64,000 nt of DNA from Candidatus Thorarchaeota archaeon (GTDB taxonomy: Archaea > Asgardarchaeota > Thorarchaeia > Thorarchaeales > Thorarchaeaceae), in the NCBI GenBank assembly GCA_021498125.1, contig JAIZWL010000004.1, forward strand, positions 124,001 through 188,000, given 5' to 3'. The notes under the pieces were generated by a model. It worked only from the letters and a program-made list of their open reading frames with translations. It did not search any database and was not told where the DNA came from. The translations under genes and the position numbers were made by a program. Of this stretch, positions 25,958 through 33,782 are shown piece by piece. Every line of letters starts with the position of its first letter. Within the stretch, counting starts at the first letter, position 1.

Positions 25958-26054
25958 ACGTAACGAATCTTTATAACTTTTGTGAGAAAGTGAAAAGTCA
26001 TTTCTGTGTTTGGTTAGACGCTCTTTTGGACAATAGAGATAAGGCCTGTCGCAC

Positions 26055-26062
26055 TTATAAAT
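26055..26062 (+). promoter_or_regulatory. TATA box of the 26.1-29.6 kb operon
   Basis: TTATAAAT lies 24 bases before ATG 26079, and AAGGAGAT sits between them as a ribosome-binding site. The leader must be very short. Confidence 0.5.
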
Positions 26063-26078
26063 AAGGCAAGGAGATCGT

Positions 26079-26582
26079 ATGACACGGGACTTCAAGTACA
26101 TAGAGAAACAAATTCGGAAGAAGACATTTGGGATCATTGGCACTGTCGATGAAAAAAATAGACCTCATACAACAGGAGTACTCTATGGCGTATCACATCC
26201 GAGTGAGCCGTTTGCTATCTACGTTGCGACGGGAGCCGCATACAAGAAGACAAGGAACATTCGACAAAATCATAATGTGTCGTTTGCAATACCGTTCCCA
26301 CATCACGCACTCTGGTTTGTGCCAGCATCAATGATCTTTTTTCAGGGAATTGCGGAGATCTTGCCTCCGAATGATGAGGCTGCAAGAAGAGCGTTCTCAA
26401 CAAAATGGATTCTGCGAGGTAACATCAAGATGGGCGAGGAAAACGAGATGAATGCGGTCTTTATCAGGGTCAGGCCAATCGAGAAAATCCATGTGTTCGG
26501 TGTGGGAATCAGTATGATGAGGATGATGAGAAACGCAGAAGAGGGAGTTTATTCAGTTCGTGTCCCCAAGGACAGGACGTAA
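26079..26582 (+). CDS. Pyridoxamine-5'-phosphate-oxidase-like flavin split-barrel protein
   Basis: A 167-aa protein with the FMN/F420-binding split-barrel pattern: FGIIGTVDEKNRPHTTGV then FAIYVATGAAYKKTRNIRQN, where the Lys/Arg near KKTRNI usually contacts the flavin phosphate, then SFAIPFPHH. These proteins bind FMN, F420, biliverdin or haem and many have unknown substrates. AAGGAGAT precedes the ATG. It is the first gene of a probable operon running through cobalamin adenosyltransferase, a diaminopentanoate dehydrogenase-like gene and a class III aminotransferase, so a redox role in cofactor or amino-acid metabolism is plausible but not shown. Confidence 0.75.
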   Translation: MTRDFKYIEKQIRKKTFGIIGTVDEKNRPHTTGVLYGVSHPSEPFAIYVATGAAYKKTRNIRQNHNVSFAIPFPHHALWFVPASMIFFQGIAEILPPNDEAARRAFSTKWILRGNIKMGEENEMNAVFIRVRPIEKIHVFGVGISMMRMMRNAEEGVYSVRVPKDRT

Positions 26583-26619
26583 ATCATTAAGGGATACATC
26601 AACAGAACTAGTACGGACG

Positions 26620-27162
26620 ATGAAAACTATGGCAAGGCGAATTTACACACGCAATGGTGATGACGGGACTACAAGACTTCTCTCGGGAGAAGAGATCGCA
26701 AAGGATAGTGTCCACGTTGAAGCATACGGAACCGTGGATGAACTCATGGCGGTCCTTGGTGTCGCAAAAGTATTTGCACAGAAACGGCTTGCGGACTATA
26801 TTCAGTCTATCCAAGCAAGTCTCTCAAACATAGCAGCCGAACTGGCAGTGGATCCAACAACTGGAACGGACATCCTCTCAAAGATCCCCAGAATCTCGGC
26901 AGAAGATGTTGAGGAACTGGAACATATTGCTGATGAACTGTCCGAGGAATTACCGCCACTCTCCAAGTTCATCATCCCCGGTGGGACCAAAGCTGCGTCA
27001 TTTCTCCATCAAGCAAGGACTGTTTGCAGAAGAGCAGAACGTCGAGTAGTTGCCATGAGGAAAGACTACAAGATCAATCAAGAGATCATCAAATACCTGA
27101 ACAGACTCTCGGATCTTCTGTTTGTGATGAGCAGACATGCAAATCTTGGCCATGAAGAATGA
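26620..27162 (+). CDS. Cob(I)alamin adenosyltransferase (PduO type)
   Basis: A 180-aa enzyme that transfers the adenosyl group of ATP to cob(I)alamin to give coenzyme B12. The family N-terminal ATP-binding motif RRIYTRNGDDGTTRLL is present, as are AYGTVDELMAVLG and the C-terminal CRRAERRVVAM and YLNRLSDLLFVMSR blocks. Start is ATG 26620 or 26629 (MARRIYTR); upstream in-frame sequence overlaps the previous gene and is not needed. Its place directly before an enzyme related to 2,4-diaminopentanoate dehydrogenase suggests the coenzyme serves a B12-dependent aminomutase encoded elsewhere. Confidence 0.92.
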   Translation: MKTMARRIYTRNGDDGTTRLLSGEEIAKDSVHVEAYGTVDELMAVLGVAKVFAQKRLADYIQSIQASLSNIAAELAVDPTTGTDILSKIPRISAEDVEELEHIADELSEELPPLSKFIIPGGTKAASFLHQARTVCRRAERRVVAMRKDYKINQEIIKYLNRLSDLLFVMSRHANLGHEE

Positions 27163-27241
27163 GAGCATATTGCGTGCATCCCATTGATTCAAGTAGGAGA
27201 TACATAGTCTTAACGGCATATAGAATTTAGAGGTCACACTC

Positions 27242-28270
27242 ATGGGAGAACCATTTAGAGTCTTGCAGGTTGGTCTTGGCTCAATAGGTGTCAAGATCGC
27301 GGAGAACATCATTAGAAGAGAGAATCTAGAACTCAAGGCAGTAGTCGATATAAGTCCGGATCTGAGAGGACAGACCGTTGAAGGCCTACTCTCGATCCAA
27401 GAGGACACAAGGACACCCATCTATGGAGACCTCCAAGAGGCGATCGATGCCATTGGCCCTGTTGATGCAGCATTAGTTGCGACTTCATCATCATTGAAGA
27501 CTGTGGCCCCCACGATTAAGACCTGCCTCGAGGCCGGAATGGATGTTGTATCGATCTGCGAACAGCTCTCATTCCCACATACGCGATACCCTGAGATCTC
27601 AAAGGACTTGGACGAGACCGCAAAGAAAACAGAGAGATCGGTCCTTGGGACCGGAATCAATCCCGGATTTCTCATGGACACGCTTCCAATTCTACTATCT
27701 GCACCTATCAAGCATGTCGATTCAATTAGAGTGACACGAGTCATCAACTCTAGCAAGAGAAGAAAATCATTCCAGCTGAAGATCGGCACGGGTATGACGG
27801 TCGAACAGTTTCGTGATGCCATTAGCACCGGGAAGATAACGGGACATGTAGGTCTCAGTGAATCGCTCTGGATGGTAAATGCGGCATTGAATCTTGGACT
27901 TGATGAGATCGTGGAGATCCCACCAGAGCCCGTGCTCACGGAGAAAGAGGTCACCACGCCAATCGTGTCGGTCAAGAAGGGAGATGTCATTGGACTCAAG
28001 AGTGTTGGTCTTGGAAAGAGAAATGGTGAGACCATTGTGACTCTCGATTTTACTGCGCATGCAGGGGCTGAACCCGAGTATGACGCTGTTGAGATCAACG
28101 GGGAACCAAGCATCACTCAACGGATCGAGGGCGGAGTCCACGGGGATAACGGTACGATAGCAATGGCACTGAACATGATCCCGCTGGTCATCAGAGCCGC
28201 ACCCGGTCTCTACACCATGAAGGATCTCCCGTGTCCCAGAAACACCGAACGACTCTGGCGCGATGAGTGA
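27242..28270 (+). CDS. 2,4-diaminopentanoate dehydrogenase-like (dihydrodipicolinate reductase fold) oxidoreductase
   Basis: A 342-aa NAD(P)-binding protein with FRVLQVGLGSIGVKIAENI at the N-terminus and ALVATSSSLKTVAP as the second dinucleotide contact. TGINPGFLMDTLPILL and the HGDNGTIAMALNMIP block near the C-terminus are typical of the amine dehydrogenase family that includes 2,4-diaminopentanoate dehydrogenase of ornithine fermentation. It would oxidatively deaminate a diamino acid in the cytoplasm. It is 79 bases after the B12 adenosyltransferase and 19 bases before a class III aminotransferase. No ornithine aminomutase (OraS/OraE) or thiolase (OrtA/OrtB) is in the window, so the exact substrate is open. 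Confidence 0.7.
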   Translation: MGEPFRVLQVGLGSIGVKIAENIIRRENLELKAVVDISPDLRGQTVEGLLSIQEDTRTPIYGDLQEAIDAIGPVDAALVATSSSLKTVAPTIKTCLEAGMDVVSICEQLSFPHTRYPEISKDLDETAKKTERSVLGTGINPGFLMDTLPILLSAPIKHVDSIRVTRVINSSKRRKSFQLKIGTGMTVEQFRDAISTGKITGHVGLSESLWMVNAALNLGLDEIVEIPPEPVLTEKEVTTPIVSVKKGDVIGLKSVGLGKRNGETIVTLDFTAHAGAEPEYDAVEINGEPSITQRIEGGVHGDNGTIAMALNMIPLVIRAAPGLYTMKDLPCPRNTERLWRDE

Positions 28271-28289
28271 GAGGTAGGAGATAGAGAAT

Positions 28290-29585
28290 ATGTTTGAGAA
28301 ATTCAAGAAGAAGACGCCCAAGTCCAAGGAACTCTTTGAGCGTGCTAAACGAGTGTTTCCGGGTGGCGTGAACCATAATATCCGCACCTTTGGACTTGAT
28401 CGGGTTGGGATCTACCCACCCTTCATGGCTGCCGGAGATGGGGCCTATGTCTGGGATGTTGATGGTAACAGGTATGTCGACTGGTGGATGACTCATTTTT
28501 CGAAGATCCTTGGACATCGCAGACCCGGTGTGATAAACGCTGTCGGCGAGCAGCTTTCAAGAGGCATCCATCTCGGCACCCTTAACGAGGCCCAAGTGCT
28601 CTTTGCAGAGAGGATACAGGCTGCGATCCCGTTCATGAAAAAGATGAGATTTTGCACAACTGGCAGCGAAGCGACCATGTACTCATCACGTCTAGCAAGA
28701 CTCTTCACGGGGAGGCGGCTGATAGCAAAGGCGAGAGGCGGCTGGCATGGCGGCAATGATGCATTAGGGTTTCATGTGCAGTATCCCTATAGCGATGATC
28801 CGTTCTATAATGGGGTCTCATTCGATTACAATGACAGAGAGAGCGTCGATAAGGTTCTAAGAGAGCATGGGAAAGAGATCGCCGCGCTAATCATCGAACC
28901 AGTGCTTGGAGCAGGAGGCGGTCTCGCGCCGGAACCGGACTATCTCCCCTACCTGAGAGAAGAGACCGAGGCACGGGACATTCTCTTGATCTTTGACGAG
29001 ATCATAACCGGCTTTCGACTCTGTTATGGCTCGGCGGGCAAAGGGGTCTTTGGAGTAGAACCGGATCTCATCACTCTTGGAAAGATCGCAGCCGGAGGCA
29101 TGCCTCTTGGTGCCTACGGTGGGCGTGAAGACATCATGGACTTGGCCCGTCCCGGAGCCAAAGGCGGCCGCTGGGTCGGAGGCGGTACATTTTCCAGCCA
29201 CCCTCTCACCATGGTCGCAGGGGCTGCCGTCATGGATGCCTTACGAGACCTCATGTATTCGGGTCTGAATGATGCAGGTAATGCTCTCCGTGAGCGCATC
29301 AACAAGATCTTCGAAGACGCAAAAGCACCAGCACTGGCAACTGGTACGGGGTCAATCATCTTCATCACGTGGCTCAAGCACACGATCGAGAAACCATTCA
29401 CAAGCTTCAAACTCAATGAGGCCACCGACCATCAGAAACAGAATCTGTTCCAAGCTCTCCTGATGGAACAGGGAGTCTTCGGATATCATGGTCTCGGTGC
29501 GTTGTCTTTTGCTCACTCCAAGCAGGACATTGAACAAACGGCACTGGCGATCGAACAGGTCACGGAAACTCTCACCAAGGAATGA
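28290..29585 (+). CDS. Class III aminotransferase, glutamate-1-semialdehyde aminomutase-like
   Basis: A 431-aa PLP enzyme. PGGVNHNIRTFG and GDGAYVWDVDGN open it as in glutamate-1-semialdehyde aminomutases. FCTTGSEATMYSSRLAR binds the cofactor, LLIFDEIITGFR carries the PLP Asp, and LITLGKIAAGGMPLGA has the Schiff-base lysine (K265). Archaea use the aminomutase for haem synthesis, but no haem gene is near. The operon context points instead to an aminotransferase acting on a beta- or gamma-amino acyl compound, for example like 3-aminobutyryl-CoA aminotransferase. That reading is inference. Its stop overlaps an ATG (ATGA) of a short downstream frame. Confidence 0.8.
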   Translation: MFEKFKKKTPKSKELFERAKRVFPGGVNHNIRTFGLDRVGIYPPFMAAGDGAYVWDVDGNRYVDWWMTHFSKILGHRRPGVINAVGEQLSRGIHLGTLNEAQVLFAERIQAAIPFMKKMRFCTTGSEATMYSSRLARLFTGRRLIAKARGGWHGGNDALGFHVQYPYSDDPFYNGVSFDYNDRESVDKVLREHGKEIAALIIEPVLGAGGGLAPEPDYLPYLREETEARDILLIFDEIITGFRLCYGSAGKGVFGVEPDLITLGKIAAGGMPLGAYGGREDIMDLARPGAKGGRWVGGGTFSSHPLTMVAGAAVMDALRDLMYSGLNDAGNALRERINKIFEDAKAPALATGTGSIIFITWLKHTIEKPFTSFKLNEATDHQKQNLFQALLMEQGVFGYHGLGALSFAHSKQDIEQTALAIEQVTETLTKE

Positions 29586-29601
29586 TTGATTCGCTAGGCT
29601 T

Positions 29602-29620
29602 AAGGGCACTTTTTGCCCTT
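29602..29620 (+). terminator. Short hairpin after the aminotransferase
   Basis: AAGGGCA and TGCCCTT form a 7-bp stem with a CTTTT loop 17 bases after the stop. There is no T-tract, so it may attenuate or process rather than terminate. Confidence 0.35.
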
Positions 29621-29716
29621 GAAACACGGCGATTGCTCTTAAATGAGATTCAAGAGAAGTTGAAATAACTAATCGGTATCAAGAAGATCAGTGCAATTCA
29701 ATTATCGAGTGAAGAT

Positions 29717-30070
29717 ATGAGTCTGCCTGAGGAAGAGGTCACCCAGATCATCCAAGAGATGATACAAGAAGGCATTCTCAAAGGCCATATCTCTGATGAT
29801 GGAACACGTTTCTTCAGGCAGATAGACAGTCTCATCTCGTCGATACATCACGAGGAGATACCACTCGAGTTCATGGAATACGACTCACGTCCGGGAATCG
29901 CGGCTGCTCTTGTTGGTTTCGTCGCTATCATTGTTGTAAGTATCTTGCGTCCATTTCTTCTAGGAAGTGGACGGTATGAGTTGGAATTGGTATTTTATTA
30001 CACTCTACTAATGGGAATGACCACTATCTTATTCGGATGTTACTATGTCGGAAGGAAACCAACACCATAG
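29717..30070 (+). CDS. Winged-helix (PCI-like) N-terminus with two C-terminal TM helices; 5' end probably broken
   Basis: The called frame (117 aa) begins MSLPEEEVTQIIQEMIQEG, the last two helices of a winged-helix domain like those in PCI and related proteins, and ends in two membrane helices (about 62-80 and 88-110). The domain is incomplete from this ATG. Upstream, in the same frame, 16 more codons (IKKISAIQLSSED among them) supply the missing first part, but no start codon. Before those lies a TAA (29666-29668) preceded, still in frame, by 28 codons starting at ATG 29582, which overlaps the aminotransferase stop in an ATGA. The natural reading is one gene of about 162 codons interrupted by a TAA. 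Function unknown. Confidence 0.5.
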   Translation: MSLPEEEVTQIIQEMIQEGILKGHISDDGTRFFRQIDSLISSIHHEEIPLEFMEYDSRPGIAAALVGFVAIIVVSILRPFLLGSGRYELELVFYYTLLMGMTTILFGCYYVGRKPTP

Positions 30071-30170
30071 ATAGTGAGTTGCCAATATAAGGATCAAATA
30101 TTATAAATATACAACAATCCCTGTTCCTAGTAGTGTAAACTTGTACCTCAGTACGAATGAATGGAATAAT

Positions 30171-30809
30171 TTATCGGCCAATCACAGAGTCATCAAGTCC
30201 CATAGGTGCCAAATGTGCGGTTTCGTTCAACTTCCTCAATTCACGAGTTCCCCAATCACTTATTCCTAACCACGAGATACTGGCTGCATGACAGCGATAA
30301 TAGGTCAGAGCAGACTTATCAGGTCGAAACCACCATTCGATGATTGTTGCGTTTATGTTCCCATGTGCGACAATAAGAACAACTTCTTCAGATTTTTTGT
30401 CTAGACGGTCCATCAGCAATGCAGCTCGCTTCCGTAGCATTCGCCAGCTCTCTGCTTCGGGATATGGAATATAATCAAGTAAAGGCTCAGAGGGAGGATT
30501 CCAAAATTTCGCAGCCTCTTCTCGGGTCTTGCCTTGTGAAACGCCCATGTTCATCTCCCTCAGCTGAGGTTCCACGACAAGCGGTACATCGAGTTCGTCA
30601 CGAATAATCTTTGCAGATTCATAGGCCCGTTTCAGATCACTTGTGTAAATGATCTCAATCCTGTCCCCAAGTATCTCTTTGAGCCGTCTGGCGGTGACCT
30701 CGACTTGTTTCCTTCCTCGATCTGTTAATGGTAGGTCGGTCCATCCACCAATAATACCTTTCGTGAGGTGTTCCGCTTCTCCATGCCGCACAAGAACTAG
30801 CTCGTTCAT
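30171..30809 (-). CDS. Histidine phosphatase family protein (phosphoglycerate mutase-like)
   Basis: A 212-aa protein with the LVLVRHGEAEH catalytic motif at the N-terminus (H9 becomes phosphorylated). SDLKRAYESAKII supplies the second Arg, LREMNMG the acid/base Glu, and LIVAHGNI the second His. Members include phosphoglycerate mutases, cobalamin-5-phosphate and sugar phosphatases and signalling phosphatases, so the substrate is not defined. ATG 30809 is the start because it puts the RHG motif at its usual place; the longer open frame upstream is not coding. It converges on the wHTH-TM gene and is divergent from the TauE/SafE exporter. Confidence 0.88.
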   Translation of the reverse strand: MNELVLVRHGEAEHLTKGIIGGWTDLPLTDRGRKQVEVTARRLKEILGDRIEIIYTSDLKRAYESAKIIRDELDVPLVVEPQLREMNMGVSQGKTREEAAKFWNPPSEPLLDYIPYPEAESWRMLRKRAALLMDRLDKKSEEVVLIVAHGNINATIIEWWFRPDKSALTYYRCHAASISWLGISDWGTRELRKLNETAHLAPMGLDDSVIGR

Positions 30810-31022
30810 ATCATCACACCTGAAACAATATAAATTATTAAGAGATGGCCTAAAAATGACACGCCATATAATATAATTATAACCTGCGTAATGGTGATAA
30901 AGATATCGGATCTCACATCTACACATCTTACAGCGTCATCATAAAATGAACTGACACATGGCACAGAGAACACATCTTTTAAGGCCCATGAGGAGAGAGG
31001 AGCGCATCGGCAGGCGAAGACT

Positions 31023-31985
31023 ATGCAATTTGTAATGGACCCCACCCTCGCAATTACAATTATTATTTTCGCACTACTTGTTGGAATCATAGCCTCGATG
31101 CTTGGGATAGGTGGTGGTATCATCAACACACCACTGCTTGTGATTATATTCATGTTTGGACCAAGAGAGGCCTCAGCCACTGCGCTTGTCGCTGCGTTCT
31201 TTGTAGCTATATCCAGCAGCATATCATATTATAGACAAAAACCGCGACCCACTCAATACAAGGCGGGTCTGTTTTTGGCAATGACAACAATTCCGGGATC
31301 TCTCACGGGAGTCTGGTTAAAGGGAGTCATCACGGACGACATGTTGTTACGGTACATCTTCGCTATCCTCCTCTTCCCCATAGCACTCAAGATGCTCAAT
31401 GCCCGTCGCAAAGGAAAAACGGACATGGCCTCACAGATCCTCTCGTTTGACTTTGACTCACTCTCCAGAAGACGATTAGGCGCGGCGCTAGGCGGTGCAT
31501 TTGTAGGAGGAGTAGCTGCAGGATTACTTGGTCTAGGGGGTGGCGTAATCGTCGTACCTGTGTTGAGTGTGATCATGGCACTACCAATGCATGCAGCAGT
31601 TGCAACCTCTATGTTTACAATGATGTTTACCACTACCGCAGGAACCGCACTGAATCTTTACTACGGACAGGTTGACATCCTCTATGGGGTTCTTCTGGGT
31701 ATTGGGATGATTGCTGGTGGTCAGATCGGTTCGAAGGTAGCCTGCCGGATCGATGCGGTGCGTCTCAAACAGATCTTTGGACTTGTACTGGTCTTTCCAC
31801 TGATCAAGATGGCAAAACTCGGACAGATGTGGCTCGATCCATCAGGGACCAGTTTTCTACTGGCAACAGTCGGCGACATCATAATCTGGCTGACTATTGT
31901 GATACCTACAGCAATCATCAGATTTGTTATTCTCAGGAGAAATGGCAAATACATAGTTACACCAACAAAAGCAGCGGATGATTAG
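31023..31985 (+). CDS. TauE/SafE family anion exporter
   Basis: A 320-aa membrane protein with about eight transmembrane segments arranged as two repeats, each opening with a glycine-rich motif (MLGIGGGIINTPLL near 20-35 and LLGLGGGVIVVPVLS near 170-185). That duplicated motif is the signature of the TauE/SafE (DUF81) family, which moves sulfite, sulfoacetate or other small organic anions out of the cell. The first residues MQFVMDPTLA fit the family start. It is transcribed alone and converges on the caspase gene. No sulfur genes are adjacent to narrow the substrate. Confidence 0.85.
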   Translation: MQFVMDPTLAITIIIFALLVGIIASMLGIGGGIINTPLLVIIFMFGPREASATALVAAFFVAISSSISYYRQKPRPTQYKAGLFLAMTTIPGSLTGVWLKGVITDDMLLRYIFAILLFPIALKMLNARRKGKTDMASQILSFDFDSLSRRRLGAALGGAFVGGVAAGLLGLGGGVIVVPVLSVIMALPMHAAVATSMFTMMFTTTAGTALNLYYGQVDILYGVLLGIGMIAGGQIGSKVACRIDAVRLKQIFGLVLVFPLIKMAKLGQMWLDPSGTSFLLATVGDIIIWLTIVIPTAIIRFVILRRNGKYIVTPTKAADD

Positions 31986-31999
31986 ACTGTAGAGATTCC

Positions 32000-32043
32000 A
32001 GAAAAATAATAATTGCCGCGTGGGTGCGGGCCCGAAGGCCCGC
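32000..32043 (-). terminator. Terminator after the caspase-like gene
   Basis: GCGGGCC (32026-32032) and GGCCCGC (32037-32043) form a perfect 7-bp stem with a four-base loop. On the minus strand it is followed by a T-rich tract (complement of 32000-32015). Confidence 0.65.
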
Positions 32044-32064
32044 TGGAAGAAACGGGAAAAAACC

Positions 32065-33582
32065 TTACAGTGTGAATCCAACACTGGTATTGCCATCGAA
32101 CTCTTGCGGAGTGTCACCACCACTGTGTGGATATGCCGCTACCGCATAGTCGAAGCAGTCCTCCATGAGTGTGCTTGTGCTGCTGCCGTAATGATTGATG
32201 AGACCGTACTCCAAGAAGTAGTAGGTCCATGCTCCATTCTGATGAGTGGAGTCATCATATCCGTAGCCGTTGTCAGTGCATGTCGTCGTCATGTAGACGT
32301 GAGCTGCATTTGACAATGCCTGGATTTCAGGAATCAGACCACCACTGTAACAATGATCCACAAAGATGAAGATCTTGTCAGCAGCCCAAGTGCCAACAAT
32401 CGCAGCAAGTTCTGTATCATACAGATTGCCGTCCTCATTGTCCTCACCACTGCTGCAGTCCCACATGCACAGGTAAGAAGAGCCTTGGCCATCACCTGAA
32501 CCATGACCAGATGTGATGAAGGCAACTTGATCGTCGGCATCAGCACCACCAAGCCAGTTCAAGGCGGCCTTGACGTTTGATTCCTTAGCCAATGCATAGT
32601 ATGACGGGTAATTCGATGAATGGGTATCACCGAGCACACGGACATAGTCGTAGCCCATGACATTTGTCAGGTAGTTGTACCAGTCAGTCGCGTCCTCATC
32701 ACAATAGGAGAGATCGCTAATCGACTTGTAATCACTAATACCAACAATGACTGCCCATCTGTGAACAACCCCATCACCGCTGCCGCCACCACCGCCACCG
32801 CCACCACCATAGGTGATCGTGACTGTGAGCTCATAAGAACCAGAGCCACTGTAGTCGCGGACCATGATGTACCACGTTCCGGCACCAGGATTGTCATAAG
32901 TGACATCCTCGCCACCAGACGTGTACCCACGCCAGTCATACGTGCTAGTAGTTGGTTCAGCACCGAGTCTTCCATAGAGATCGAAGTCAGCAGAACCACA
33001 GGTGAGCACGGAATGCATGCTCTCAGCGTTCGCTTCAACCTCGATTGTCCACATCTCGGTCTCTCCAGCAGCGGAAAGGCTTCCAGTTGCGGTCTCACCA
33101 CTAGTGAGCACATGATCACCAGTGCCACCGCCACCGCCACCGCCGCTTTCATATTCAATCTGGTCGATTGCAAAACCCCATTTGGTCACAGAGTAATCCG
33201 TGTCCAAGCGGACTTTGATCGTGTCGCCGTTGCTCCACGAAGACCATCCACCATCTGAATAGAGACCAGTGAGTTTGTGGAGTTGACTCCCAGCATAGTC
33301 ATACACGTAGACAAAATCGTAGTTGTTTTCAACATCAATCTTTGAAAAGTGCACGCGTATCTGAGAGGCTCCTGTCTTGGTGATCGTCCAAGTATAATCA
33401 AAATTGTTCGAGTAAGGATGTTCTGACTCGACCACATATGATTCCACTGTTCGCGTTACTTGATATGTCACTGTCTTTTGACCGACAGAATTTGTCGGAA
33501 CTGCAGTCACAACATTAGGTAACAGAGCAGTGGCGAACATCACCAAAAAACAGGCCGATAGTAGGACCAATTTACGGTTCAT
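32065..33582 (-). CDS. Secreted caspase-like (C14) protease with CUB-like and PPC domains
   Basis: A 505-aa exported modular protease. The order is: signal peptide (about 1-27); a CUB-like beta-sandwich (about 45-150, with DFVYVYDYAGSQLHKLTG); a polyglycine linker; a PPC domain (about 158-255, with GTWYIMVRDYSGSGSYEL); a second polyglycine linker; and a caspase-type domain (about 272-505). The catalytic pair is visible as FITSGHGSG (H360) and FVDHCYSGG (C411). Caspase-fold proteases cut after acidic or basic residues; this one would act outside the cell or at its surface. CUB domains are mostly known from animal extracellular proteases. No prodomain cleavage site is obvious. Confidence 0.85.
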   Translation of the reverse strand: MNRKLVLLSACFLVMFATALLPNVVTAVPTNSVGQKTVTYQVTRTVESYVVESEHPYSNNFDYTWTITKTGASQIRVHFSKIDVENNYDFVYVYDYAGSQLHKLTGLYSDGGWSSWSNGDTIKVRLDTDYSVTKWGFAIDQIEYESGGGGGGGTGDHVLTSGETATGSLSAAGETEMWTIEVEANAESMHSVLTCGSADFDLYGRLGAEPTTSTYDWRGYTSGGEDVTYDNPGAGTWYIMVRDYSGSGSYELTVTITYGGGGGGGGGSGDGVVHRWAVIVGISDYKSISDLSYCDEDATDWYNYLTNVMGYDYVRVLGDTHSSNYPSYYALAKESNVKAALNWLGGADADDQVAFITSGHGSGDGQGSSYLCMWDCSSGEDNEDGNLYDTELAAIVGTWAADKIFIFVDHCYSGGLIPEIQALSNAAHVYMTTTCTDNGYGYDDSTHQNGAWTYYFLEYGLINHYGSSTSTLMEDCFDYAVAAYPHSGGDTPQEFDGNTSVGFTL

Positions 33583-33782
33583 TGGAAGTTACACCACGCG
33601 GACTGACCACAAGGTCAGTACGATACCTCCTTGGTCTGCAAACTAAGATAAAAATCACACGGATGATTTAACGAAAATATTACCAATGATAAGAGGATTA
33701 TTTCGTAATTGATTCGGTGGGCCCTAGACCAATCGTCCGATCATACGTGCAAATGCATGCTGTGCCGAAAATCACATGTGTG

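Noticed and set aside
27421-28116. 231-aa minus-strand open frame
   Set aside because: Antisense shadow of the diaminopentanoate dehydrogenase-like gene, rich in Ser/Thr/Pro as expected for a shadow frame.
32780-33150. GCC/ACC triplet runs that look like microsatellites
   Set aside because: They encode the two polyglycine linkers of the secreted caspase and are explained by protein structure.
32620-33258. A 212-aa open frame on the plus strand inside the caspase gene
   Set aside because: It is antisense to the well-supported caspase/PPC/CUB coding region; its Thr/Ala/Val-rich translation is the shadow of Gly-, Ser- and Asp-rich codons, and it has no family features.
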